Source of the DNA: Paenibacillus plantarum
GTDB lineage: Bacteria > Bacillota > Bacilli > Paenibacillales > NBRC-103111
Length of the DNA stretch: 64,000 nucleotides
Assembly: GCF_013141695.1 (NCBI RefSeq)
Contig: NZ_WHNY01000092.1
Span: 1 to 64,000, forward strand
Direction of reading: 5' to 3'
The position numbers and the translations under genes are program-made. Of this stretch, positions 7,574-16,477 are shown piece by piece (position 1 is the first letter of the stretch; every line of letters begins with the position of its first letter). Below the pieces are notes generated by a model, which had not been told where the DNA came from, made no database searches, and saw only the letters and a list, made by a program, of their open reading frames with translations.

Positions 7574-9166
7574 TCACTTATTCAATTCTCCTGGCTTCAC
7601 GCCCCAATATTTCTGGAACGCTTTAGAAAAGTAATTGACATAATTAAAGCCTACCTGCTCCGCTGCTTCATAGACCTTGAGACCTTGCACGAGCAGCGCC
7701 TTGGCTCGCTCCATTCTTCGCTCTAGCAAATAGTCCGTGAACGACATTTTCATCTCTTCTTTAAATAAGCGACTTAGATAGGAAGCATTCATATATAACA
7801 TTTCGGATATTTTGTACAAACTAATATCTTCCTGCAGATGCGTATCGATAAATTTCACAATATCCAGGATCGATTGCTTCGTACTGCTCTTGCGGCTTTC
7901 ATTCACAAACTGACAAATACGACCGATCGTCCGTAGAACCCACTCTTGAATCTGTTCGCGGGTTCGTAGCTGCTTCAGACTTTCGAAATACGTATAGTCC
8001 TCACCTGTCACCTCTGTCAGCACCCACTGCCGAGCGTGTATGAACCGAGACAACATGCCACTGATATGAATCAGGAATTCACGTACCTCAAGAATACTCT
8101 CCGACGAGAAGACAGACTGGATCATGTGCCATGCCACTTGTTTTGCTTGCGCCTCATCACCCAGTTCGAAGAAGGTTTCTAGTTGTTTTTCCATTTCAGC
8201 TAGAGAATTCCATTGATTCATAGGTTTAGGAGCCTCACGAAAGGTGATCGCGATATTATGACCATAGATGAGTCTAGTTTGCAGTGCTTGCTTGGACTTC
8301 ACATACGCGTCAGGTACTTGCTCCTTGGCAGTTACGATCGGACCAATCCCAGCACTTGCCGTAATTTTCAAGCAATCCTTCATCATCGCGATCACATCGG
8401 TAACCATATGGTTCACTCGTTGATAGAAAGCCATATGATCCTCTTCCAAGCTGCCGTTGAATAATACAATGGTCATGCCATTATCATCTTGGAACACCAA
8501 AGAGGAGGTTCCTTCCAAGCGTTCCTTCGCAATCGTGTTGAGGGAGAAGAGCAGCAGTGAGCGATCCGAGCGTAGGTAGCGTGTATCCTCATCCTGTAGC
8601 GGGTCCATATCCAGCAGAACAGGAATATATAGTTGCTCTGGCAGCTCAAGCATGAGCTCTTCACTCTTCTTCTCCAGCTCCCAGCTACTGTAACGGCCTA
8701 GTATCCAATTGCGGTAAAAGGCTTCCTTTAATCTCGGTAAATGTGTCTGCCATCGTTCTTGTAGGAGCGTATGGTTGTGCTTCTCAACTAGTTCTCTCTT
8801 TCTTAGCTCGGCAGCAGCCAAGATCGCTTCAAGAACACTTTCATTCGAAGCTGGCTTCAATACATACTTACTAACACCGTGTTCAATGCTCTCTCTCGCA
8901 TAGTCAAATTCATCATGTCCGGTTAGTACAATAATTTTCGTAGCAGGGTGCTGCTCCTTCAATCTACGGGCTAGCTCCAAGCCATTCATGATAGGCATTC
9001 GAATATCGGTTAAGACAATATCCGTGCCTATTCTATCCACCAATTGAAGTGCTTCTTCCCCATTGCTCACCGCACCAATTAATTCAATGCCATACTGCTC
9101 CCAAGCAATTCCTTCTGCAATACGGTCCCTCAGACGCACCTCATCTTCTACAATTAACAGCTTCAT
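7574..9166 (-). CDS. YesN-type response regulator with AraC DNA-binding domain
   Basis: The receiver domain (residues 1-120) has the acidic pair ED near the start, the predicted phospho-acceptor Asp54 in VLTDIRMP, and KPA at the Lys position. A long middle region follows, and the last about 100 residues form a two-helix-turn-helix AraC domain ending GFNYVNYFSKAFQKYWGVKPGEL. Such regulators turn on the adjacent sugar transporter when their YesM-like kinase senses substrate at the cell surface. It starts 18 bases after the kinase gene, so the two are co-transcribed. Confidence 0.92.
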   Translation of the reverse strand: MKLLIVEDEVRLRDRIAEGIAWEQYGIELIGAVSNGEEALQLVDRIGTDIVLTDIRMPIMNGLELARRLKEQHPATKIIVLTGHDEFDYARESIEHGVSKYVLKPASNESVLEAILAAAELRKRELVEKHNHTLLQERWQTHLPRLKEAFYRNWILGRYSSWELEKKSEELMLELPEQLYIPVLLDMDPLQDEDTRYLRSDRSLLLFSLNTIAKERLEGTSSLVFQDDNGMTIVLFNGSLEEDHMAFYQRVNHMVTDVIAMMKDCLKITASAGIGPIVTAKEQVPDAYVKSKQALQTRLIYGHNIAITFREAPKPMNQWNSLAEMEKQLETFFELGDEAQAKQVAWHMIQSVFSSESILEVREFLIHISGMLSRFIHARQWVLTEVTGEDYTYFESLKQLRTREQIQEWVLRTIGRICQFVNESRKSSTKQSILDIVKFIDTHLQEDISLYKISEMLYMNASYLSRLFKEEMKMSFTDYLLERRMERAKALLVQGLKVYEAAEQVGFNYVNYFSKAFQKYWGVKPGELNK

Positions 9167-9184
9167 CGTACAGTCTCACTCTCC

Positions 9185-10945
9185 CTAAAATTCTTGTTGG
9201 ATGGGCAGAAGCATGGTGACCGTTGCCCCTTCTCCCCAGGTGCTAGCTATCATAAGCTGAGACTCAGCTCCATAGAATAACTTCATGCGAGATTTCACAT
9301 TCTTCAGTGCAAAAAATTGTGAAGTAACGGAATCATCTTCGTTAATCAACAGATGAACATGATCACCTTCAATGCGATCTAACTGTTTCGTCAATTCCTG
9401 CAGGATCGTTTCTTGTAGACCGATGCCCGTATCTGCAATGACGATCTGAAGCATATGTGGCTCCACAATGGAAATACGAATGGCAAGACTGCCTTGGTGT
9501 GCAATATTCTCCAAGCCATGTACGATGGCATTCTCGATGAGTGGCTGCAATAAGAGCCTCAACAATTGTATGGATTTCGCCTCCGGCTCCATCTCAACGG
9601 TTACAGTGAAGCGATCGACTAATCTCATCTGCTGCACACGAATGTAGTACATCAGATGCTCAATCGTTTCCTCCATCGTGAATTGATCTCTGCCTTTCCC
9701 AAGGCTAACTCGAAAGAACTTGGCCAAATTCATGACCATCTCACTCACTTCATGAACCTCATGCTCTTCCGATATGGAATACATACAATCCAAGGTATTG
9801 TATAGAAAGTGTGGATTAATCTGCGACTGCAGCAAGCGGAATTGAGATTTAGCAAGTCGTAACTCCTTCTCGTAGCCATCTTCGATCAGTTGTTTCTGCT
9901 TACTTACCATTGTGTTAAAAGAATCCATGACATACCCTAGCTCATCCTTTCGTCGATGCTGTACATACGCCTTGAGGTTCCCGATAGAAAACTGACGCAT
10001 TTGGGCCGTGAGACGAAACAAAGGTTTGGCGATCGCATTGTATACAAAGAATGACATTCCCAAAGCAAGTACGATGCTCATAGCCATGATGACATAGGTG
10101 AAATTACGAATTTGATAATTAGCAGCTAGGATTTCGGCTTCTTGCAGCTTAATCGTAAGTTCCCACCCACCTGCCATCGTACCTGAAGTCATCGTCAATA
10201 ATTCAGTTTCATTAGCTGGTTCTTCCGCATACTGGAATAAGACCATACTCCCTTTGTAGTACAAGCCCATTTCGGTACTTGTAGAGGTAATCAGCGGCTT
10301 GACGATGGCAAACAGAGAAGCCTGATTAATCGCCGTAATTACGAGATCTTTATCGGAGTTGTTCAAATTATAGGGGTCCATGACACGAATAAAATAAATG
10401 CGATCCTTCTTCCAATATTTCTGCTCACGAACTACTTGATTCGAAGGTACATAGACAATCATGCCGCCATTTTCTCTGATTGCATCCTTGTACCAAGCTT
10501 GTTCATACACATTGTCAAAATGAACAATACCTGCTTCGGAAGACAGCATGTTGCCCGTTCTTCCACTCAGCATGGAAATTTCTTGCACGGATCTATTCAC
10601 ATTTAATAAGGTCGTCAGCTGTTGCTGCACACCGTGTAGCTCATATAAATTTTCTGTCGATATCTCCTGCGTGAAATGACTGATCACTTCAATGATGCCC
10701 TTATCCGTACTAACTAAGTAAGACATTTGCCCCAAATTACTAACCACGAGGTCCAAATACCCAACGGAAGAGTGAATGGAGGCTTGTACTCTGTCACTAA
10801 TTTGCTGCTTCAGGATACGCTGTGACATCTGATTGCTGAATAAACTAACACACACAAGCGGTATGAGAATACAAAGAAATATGGTTGTTATTTTCAGTTG
10901 AATGGACTGTTGAAATTTGTTTGGAAACCGCATGTTGCTATCCAA
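9185..10945 (-). CDS. YesM-type sensor histidine kinase
   Basis: The order is: N-terminal membrane helix (residues about 15-37), extracellular dCache-like sensor to about 285, second helix (ITYVIMAMSIVLALGMSFF region), HAMP, then a His_kinase domain with phospho-acceptor His379 in NPHFLYNTLD, and a C-terminal HATPase with DTGIGL. This is the standard plan of LytS/YesM kinases paired with YesN regulators. The reading frame opens with TTG next to GAGGCGGG; an ATG 12 bases later is an alternative start. It probably detects sugar outside the cell and activates the 7442-1572 operon. Confidence 0.92.
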   Translation of the reverse strand: MDSNMRFPNKFQQSIQLKITTIFLCILIPLVCVSLFSNQMSQRILKQQISDRVQASIHSSVGYLDLVVSNLGQMSYLVSTDKGIIEVISHFTQEISTENLYELHGVQQQLTTLLNVNRSVQEISMLSGRTGNMLSSEAGIVHFDNVYEQAWYKDAIRENGGMIVYVPSNQVVREQKYWKKDRIYFIRVMDPYNLNNSDKDLVITAINQASLFAIVKPLITSTSTEMGLYYKGSMVLFQYAEEPANETELLTMTSGTMAGGWELTIKLQEAEILAANYQIRNFTYVIMAMSIVLALGMSFFVYNAIAKPLFRLTAQMRQFSIGNLKAYVQHRRKDELGYVMDSFNTMVSKQKQLIEDGYEKELRLAKSQFRLLQSQINPHFLYNTLDCMYSISEEHEVHEVSEMVMNLAKFFRVSLGKGRDQFTMEETIEHLMYYIRVQQMRLVDRFTVTVEMEPEAKSIQLLRLLLQPLIENAIVHGLENIAHQGSLAIRISIVEPHMLQIVIADTGIGLQETILQELTKQLDRIEGDHVHLLINEDDSVTSQFFALKNVKSRMKLFYGAESQLMIASTWGEGATVTMLLPIQQEF

Positions 10946-11048
10946 CCCGCCTCTCTATAATTGACACCTATCCCCTTCATCATAGCCTAGAATAGTATGA
11001 AAGACTATCCCTTCCAAGCTTACCAGAATCGTCTAAATTGAACAGAAA

Positions 11049-11074
11049 GATCAACAGGTTCTCGCCTGTTGACC
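11049..11074 (-). terminator. Terminator after the LamG gene
   Basis: A 10-bp stem GGTCAACAGG / CCTGTTGATC with a 6-base loop is followed on the minus strand by TTTCTGTT. It ends the LamG/DppA transcript and separates it from the kinase operon. Confidence 0.7.
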
Positions 11075-11109
11075 TCTCTACTGCGTTGTGATCTATGAAT
11101 CAACGATGA

Positions 11110-11862
11110 TTAGCGATGACTAAGGATCGCAATCTCTTCCTGTGTAAGCGCCCGATTAAATACAGCTAATCCGCCTAATAGACCCGTATAGAAATTCCCG
11201 ATTTCTTCCGAACGATGTACAGCCCCAACTGTGAAATCAGACCCGTTCTGCCCACCATCATAGAGCTCCTCCCCGTAATAGAAAGGGTTATAGGTCTCGC
11301 GTTGATCCAATTTACCATCCAAATACGAGATAGCTTCCTTACCATTATAGGTAAAACCGACAACATGCCACTCTTCACGATTCACTTCTGTTGCCCCAAG
11401 TGACGACGTCATACAATACGTATAACCTTCTGTTGGGCCACCGCCTGCGGAGACATGACCACCTACTTGCTCATAGCTATCCCAGATCCGTAGGTTAAGA
11501 AATAGAGCATACTGCCGCTTCGAATCGGTCTCATCCCACATGCCAGCGATAGCTTGGCAATGCTGATAATCATTCTTTTCCCGTTTAATCCACGCCAGAA
11601 TAGTTAAATTTGAACGAGATCCATGGAAATTGAGCTCGGGACACATCTCACGCGGGGTCATGAACCAATCTCCAAAGTTCAGACGCGCCGCATAGGGACC
11701 GAATATCCCATCTTCTTCTCGATGGACAAGACGCGCACCCTCTTGCAACACATATGCGTTAGGTCCTTTCGCAATTCGCTTTTCTCCCGCTCCTTCTTGA
11801 AAATCCCAAAAAGCTACTAAACTAGGTTGTGCTAAAATCACATTCGTTTGTTGACTACTCAT
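11110..11862 (-). CDS. LamG/concanavalin-like jelly-roll protein, probably cytoplasmic
   Basis: The sequence reads as a single LamG-type beta-sandwich: LVAFWDFQEGAGEKR near the N terminus, WIKREKNDYQHCQAIAGMWD, EWHVVGFTYNGKEAISYLDG in the middle, and FYTGLLGGLAVFNRALTQEEI at the end, the last being the classic LamG finish. About 250 residues, with no signal peptide or membrane helix. The start MSSQQT follows AGAGGG by about 11 bases. It is 60 bases downstream of the DppA-like gene and likely co-transcribed. It may bind or recognise a carbohydrate; no catalytic residues can be named. Confidence 0.75.
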   Translation of the reverse strand: MSSQQTNVILAQPSLVAFWDFQEGAGEKRIAKGPNAYVLQEGARLVHREEDGIFGPYAARLNFGDWFMTPREMCPELNFHGSRSNLTILAWIKREKNDYQHCQAIAGMWDETDSKRQYALFLNLRIWDSYEQVGGHVSAGGGPTEGYTYCMTSSLGATEVNREEWHVVGFTYNGKEAISYLDGKLDQRETYNPFYYGEELYDGGQNGSDFTVGAVHRSEEIGNFYTGLLGGLAVFNRALTQEEIAILSHR

Positions 11863-11922
11863 GACGTGATATCCCTCTTTCATTCTAATAGTTATCAATC
11901 CGAATTCTTATGCAGATCCGTA

Positions 11923-12717
11923 TTACAATGCTCGACATAGCAGGCTTGTTAGATCATCGTCCATCACACGAATGGTTAATCCATCTAGCCTGATTGCTTG
12001 TTTACCGTCACAATATTTAGCGTCAGCCAAATCTGTACTCATATATTGGACTTGAAGCTCATAGGGACCCGACTGGATGAATGGTCTGTAACTGTCTCTA
12101 TGCTTAAGCGCTTCGGCAATGGTCACTCTGAGTTCCTCATGCACCTTCACAGGTGACTTTAGGATAGCACTATGGCGTCCTAACCCTACTTTCGTTGCAT
12201 AGGTTGTCACTTCTTCCAACTCGTTAGCTGCCTCCTTACAGGTCGCTTCATCCCCTGTTACCAGAAGGACAGGCACACCGTACGTACCAAGCAGCAAGCT
12301 ATCTAAGCCGATCTCTCCAATCGGACGACCATTCAGCTTGAGCGAAGTGAAATGACGGCTCGAATAACTATGGTCGCGAACGGCTCGTTCTACCCCCGCC
12401 ATCGTATGATAGCCGATCAATAGTGCGCCATCAAATGTGTGATCTAGGCCGGGAAAGCGTTCTTGGAACAGTGTCCCCCCCATGACATAAGATGCGCCCG
12501 GGTGTAATCTCTCTGGTATGAAATTAACACCACTTGCATGAATATCACGAACGATAATTTCTCTGACCCCTTCTTGAAGCAAGGACTCCACAACCGCATT
12601 CACTTCATTCGTCAGCAGTCGTCTGCCTTCTTCGTACATCGCTTCGCCCTTCATCAGTTGCGTGGGATGTACAATACCACTAATTCCTTCCATATCCACA
12701 CAGACATATATTTTCAT
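11923..12717 (-). CDS. DppA-type D-aminopeptidase (M55 family)
   Basis: M55 peptidases are zinc enzymes forming decameric rings that cleave D-amino-acid peptides. MKIYVCVDMEGISGIVHP at the start carries the metal-binding DxEG motif, and later come RDIHASG, GYHTMAG and SYSSRHFTSLKLNGRPIGEIG, all in family order. The length of about 264 residues is normal. GGAGGGG precedes the chosen ATG; an upstream in-frame start at 12738 is less likely. It faces the AraC gene at 12874 divergently, so the 156 bases between them should hold both promoters. A role in recycling peptidoglycan peptides is known for the family; here it is only inferred. Confidence 0.88.
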   Translation of the reverse strand: MKIYVCVDMEGISGIVHPTQLMKGEAMYEEGRRLLTNEVNAVVESLLQEGVREIIVRDIHASGVNFIPERLHPGASYVMGGTLFQERFPGLDHTFDGALLIGYHTMAGVERAVRDHSYSSRHFTSLKLNGRPIGEIGLDSLLLGTYGVPVLLVTGDEATCKEAANELEEVTTYATKVGLGRHSAILKSPVKVHEELRVTIAEALKHRDSYRPFIQSGPYELQVQYMSTDLADAKYCDGKQAIRLDGLTIRVMDDDLTSLLCRAL

Positions 12718-12873
12718 CTTGGATACTCCCCTCCACACTCACTTTATTTTCAACAGGGGCTTGATTTCTCAATAAGATTTTGTGATATTTATGTTACCGA
12801 AAACCGTTCCACTTGCACATGCACATCTTCCATGATTTCATATACTTTTTTGCATACAAGGAGGTAGGAGCAC

Positions 12874-13677
12874 TTGAATGGGAAACTACTAATTGCAACA
12901 CACTTGCTACGCCACTATATCATTGGTCCCCATCGGCACCTTGTCGTCCCTATTGGCAGTTACCCCAATTGGAGTCTTATGTATGCAGAAGAAGGTTCTT
13001 ATCAATTCGGTGTTGGCAACCAGTCTGATGGGGAGGCTGGACCTGGTGACATCATCTTAATTCCGCCCAATATGGCGTTTCGACGTAAATCACTTACACC
13101 CGTTTCCGCACATTTCTTCGTATTCAAATGGTTCGATGGACAAGGTGAAGAAATCGTCTCGCTGGATGAAACAGATTTCCCTTATGGCAAGGTCTCCATT
13201 CGTGACTTGAATCGCTTATCCACAACATGCGGACATTTGCGTGCTGTTGGTGAAGTGGTTCAAGGCAATAGCAATGACTTCGCCAACCATATGTTGCAAG
13301 ATATGCTCTATCTTTATCGACAAGAAGTAACTTCAGTCCAACGTTCATTGTCCAAAGATCAGCTTATCCATGAAGCTGCTAAACATATCCGCAATCAAGC
13401 ACATACCCCCATTTCCATTCAGCAATTAGCTGCCTCCGTTGGCTTAAGCCAGTCTCGCTTCACACGTCGTTTCAACGCTTCTCTTGGCATGCTTCCCAGC
13501 GAGTACTTAACGCGTATTCGACTTCAGATCGCACGAGATTTGTTAATTGATACGGATAAAAAAATGGAAGAAATCGCCGAGCTTTGCGGCTATCAGAACG
13601 GCTTCTACTTCAGCCGTGTGTTCACCAAAATCATGCAAATAAGCCCTTCGGAATACCGAAGGACTTATCGCTTCTAA
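12874..13677 (+). CDS. AraC-family transcriptional regulator
   Basis: An N-terminal cupin-like sensor region (GPGDIILIPPNMAF) is followed by an AraC DNA-binding domain from about residue 165 (ISIQQLAASVGLSQSRFTRRF and later EIAELCGYQNGFYFSRVFTK, SPSEYRR). Translation starts at TTG with AGGAGG about 9 bases ahead. It is the only plus-strand gene between 1 and 28 kb, and its targets are probably the divergent DppA/LamG pair and perhaps the converging secreted hydrolase. Its effector would be a small sugar if it behaves like relatives. Confidence 0.88.
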   Translation: MNGKLLIATHLLRHYIIGPHRHLVVPIGSYPNWSLMYAEEGSYQFGVGNQSDGEAGPGDIILIPPNMAFRRKSLTPVSAHFFVFKWFDGQGEEIVSLDETDFPYGKVSIRDLNRLSTTCGHLRAVGEVVQGNSNDFANHMLQDMLYLYRQEVTSVQRSLSKDQLIHEAAKHIRNQAHTPISIQQLAASVGLSQSRFTRRFNASLGMLPSEYLTRIRLQIARDLLIDTDKKMEEIAELCGYQNGFYFSRVFTKIMQISPSEYRRTYRF

Positions 13678-13691
13678 CTTTTGATTATTCC

Positions 13692-16472
13692 TTAATTCGG
13701 TCCTAGGTACGTGACCTCAAAATCATCGATATCGACGACACCAGCTCCTGATAGTATACCTGTCCCCACCTTGATGGGCTGAACAGGTGTTTGTATTACC
13801 TCGAAAGGTAAGGTAATCGACGTGTAGGACGTAGTAGGGTTCGCCTTCGTCAATTCTTGCACCGGTACATCCGCATTCGGGTTATTGACGAATACATATG
13901 GCTTTACAACCGCCGCATTACCTGAAACTAACTTAACGAAAGCTTTAATTTGATAGCGACCAGGCTGTGTAATTTCTGTTACCTGATCCATATTCACCTT
14001 ATTTCCGCTGGATGTGAATTCCATCGCATAACTGCCGCTACGCTTGGACGTGCTCACAGCAATATTGCCATTCGCATCGAAGTCGGTTTCATGGTACGTC
14101 CAAAAATCTTGACCGACACCGTCCGGATCCGCACCGACGTCGCCAAGTGGGCTCTCAAATCCGCCATTATAGATCAAGTCAGCAATCGTGGATGTCGTCT
14201 GTGCGTTCGTGATCACTAGCGGAGCCGCACTGATGACATACACAACACCCTTCACCTTAAATTGTGAGATACCGTTAACAGTCGTAACAGCAACTGGCTT
14301 ACCGAACATATCTGTCACTTCTGACGGTGTCCCCGTTACCGTAACCTCGTATTCCCCTGTTTTGGAGCCAAGGATACTTAATGTCTGGTCATCCGTCCGT
14401 TTGAATTGATGCTTGACTGTAAACTTGGTGTCGTTCGGGAACGTGTACACACCCTCGAAACTCTCTGCTTTACGAAGATTATTCTGCAGGACTCCAACAA
14501 CCGAATAATCGATCGTTGGTGATAAGGTGTGTCGGTTAATGAAGAGCGAATACTCACTGAACAAATAGAATCGCTCAAATCCTTTCTCCAGAAACTGAAT
14601 TGGATATTCAATTAATTTATAGAGTCGATCGAATTGGAAGCTTTCAAACAAAGGACCGTATTCCGTCATCCAATACTTTCCTTCAGGTCTGGTCGCTTGA
14701 TACTGGTTTAAGACAGACTGTGTATGCGCACTCCCTATGCCTTGATACCCATGTACATTTAAAATATCATACGTGGACCCCGCTGGAATTGACGCCGCTT
14801 GCAATGGCGTTGAAAGATTCGAAGACGTGTTATCCGAGAATCCACTCGTTAATACAAGGCTATCCGGATCAGCTTCTTTCGCTTTCTGGTAAGCAACATT
14901 CAGCATTTCCAAGTAATCCGCTGTTGTTCCAGAGAAGGCTGCAGGATTATTCGGCGGTTGGAAATTCACTTCATTCCATATTTCCCAGTGTTTGATATCA
15001 TTCTTATACCTATTTACGATTTGATAAACGTAATTGCCCCACTCTTCCATACTTCTCGGCTTCCATCGATCGGGACGTAAACTTCCTTTCCCTGAATCTT
15101 TGTTCAAAATTTCAATCGCAGGGAGATTCGGATCTGCCGCCCAAGTAGGTGGATACCCTAGCACGGGTAATATGTCCAAACCAGCTGCCTTCATGTTCGC
15201 TACATATTGATCCGAATCCGACCAATCGAATACGCCTGGTACTGTCTCTATATTAAACCAAGTGAATGGTTCGCCCTCGCCCCAAGATCTGGCGGATTTA
15301 ATATCCAACTTATTAATAATAGATGGATCTATTTCTTGCAAGTGATGGAAGCCTAAGTAGTTCTCCAACTTTCCATCTGGAATGGCGGCATTATCTGGTG
15401 GAACGACTACAATTGAAGAATCTTTGGTGAAGGTCGATCCTCCAACCTCGTGCCATGTCGTCGTCAATTTGTAGAATCCATGCAGATTCAATTCTGACAG
15501 TGGCAGCTCCTCAATATGATATTTACGATCCGCTGCAACCGTTATTGGAAACTGTTTGGTTATAACAATGTCATCTGACTCATTCTTAGCCGTGACCTCT
15601 ACTTCATAATATCGCGGTATGTCGCCATAATTGACAGTTACGAAGGGAAGCTTCACGTCCTGCCCTTGCACATAGGTTTGTGTGTCTTCTCTTAACGCAG
15701 GCAATATGCTGGAATAGTTCGTGTTCTTCTGCCAATTCGTCAACACACGCTTTATTGTTTTTAGCTGATTATTCACGAGGAGACTCGTATCAGAGTCCGC
15801 TGTGAACGAGGCTGCAGGTGAACTCACTAATTCACTTGCTGTGCGTTCACGCGTTGAAATTTTCACTTGTTCTGGGTAGTACGGATTCTGATCCTCAATT
15901 GTAAACATATACGGCATCACAGCATCCGAGTATGGTGCAGTAAACGGTGCATTTGCTTTCAATACCCCATTGATATAGATGCGCAATTCCGAGCCCCATG
16001 AGACCGCAATATTCATCTTCTCACCCACGGTGTAATTGAAATCTACATAATTCACGGAGCTATTCGTTGCTTGATCCGTTCTCATGCTGAATATAAGACC
16101 TTTCGGCACTGCTGGAACACCAGCAACCGAAGAGGCCGCCTGCGGCATGTAGAGAGCCATCAACGTATTGCTCGACGTACCAATAAGCTTCGTTGGGGCA
16201 GAAGTAAATAAGAAGTCCCATGTACCACCCGTCTGGTCATGCGGCTTACTCATATTCACAGTGAACTCCATCGTTCCTTGATCTTGACGAATAACGCCAG
16301 GCATGAAATATCGAAAGAAACCATTCCCAGATTGATTGGAGAAATATTGGTGCACATTGAGTTCATTGGTTGCGAATACCGCTTGAGGCAGCCCGCATAC
16401 CGAAAGTGTCAGTGTTACTGCCAAAATGAGCTTCATCCATGCGTATCTTCTTGACTTTTTATATGCACTCAT
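13692..16472 (-). CDS. Secreted GH39-like clan GH-A glycoside hydrolase with C-terminal carbohydrate-binding domain
   Basis: A signal peptide (residues 1-35, ending VFA) is followed by a LamG-like region (about 40-220) and a beta-rich segment. A TIM barrel (about 370-680) has the acid/base Glu501 in HWEIWNEVNF and the nucleophile Glu604 in YWMTEYGP, the clan GH-A arrangement. From about 770 comes a jelly-roll carbohydrate-binding domain beginning LIYNGGFESP. Family 39 (xylosidase/arabinosidase type) is the nearest I can name, but other GH-A families are possible. AGGAGG lies 8 bases before the ATG, and the gene starts 5 bases after the beta-helix gene, so they are co-transcribed. Confidence 0.75.
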   Translation of the reverse strand: MSAYKKSRRYAWMKLILAVTLTLSVCGLPQAVFATNELNVHQYFSNQSGNGFFRYFMPGVIRQDQGTMEFTVNMSKPHDQTGGTWDFLFTSAPTKLIGTSSNTLMALYMPQAASSVAGVPAVPKGLIFSMRTDQATNSSVNYVDFNYTVGEKMNIAVSWGSELRIYINGVLKANAPFTAPYSDAVMPYMFTIEDQNPYYPEQVKISTRERTASELVSSPAASFTADSDTSLLVNNQLKTIKRVLTNWQKNTNYSSILPALREDTQTYVQGQDVKLPFVTVNYGDIPRYYEVEVTAKNESDDIVITKQFPITVAADRKYHIEELPLSELNLHGFYKLTTTWHEVGGSTFTKDSSIVVVPPDNAAIPDGKLENYLGFHHLQEIDPSIINKLDIKSARSWGEGEPFTWFNIETVPGVFDWSDSDQYVANMKAAGLDILPVLGYPPTWAADPNLPAIEILNKDSGKGSLRPDRWKPRSMEEWGNYVYQIVNRYKNDIKHWEIWNEVNFQPPNNPAAFSGTTADYLEMLNVAYQKAKEADPDSLVLTSGFSDNTSSNLSTPLQAASIPAGSTYDILNVHGYQGIGSAHTQSVLNQYQATRPEGKYWMTEYGPLFESFQFDRLYKLIEYPIQFLEKGFERFYLFSEYSLFINRHTLSPTIDYSVVGVLQNNLRKAESFEGVYTFPNDTKFTVKHQFKRTDDQTLSILGSKTGEYEVTVTGTPSEVTDMFGKPVAVTTVNGISQFKVKGVVYVISAAPLVITNAQTTSTIADLIYNGGFESPLGDVGADPDGVGQDFWTYHETDFDANGNIAVSTSKRSGSYAMEFTSSGNKVNMDQVTEITQPGRYQIKAFVKLVSGNAAVVKPYVFVNNPNADVPVQELTKANPTTSYTSITLPFEVIQTPVQPIKVGTGILSGAGVVDIDDFEVTYLGPN

Positions 16473-16477
16473 ACGGT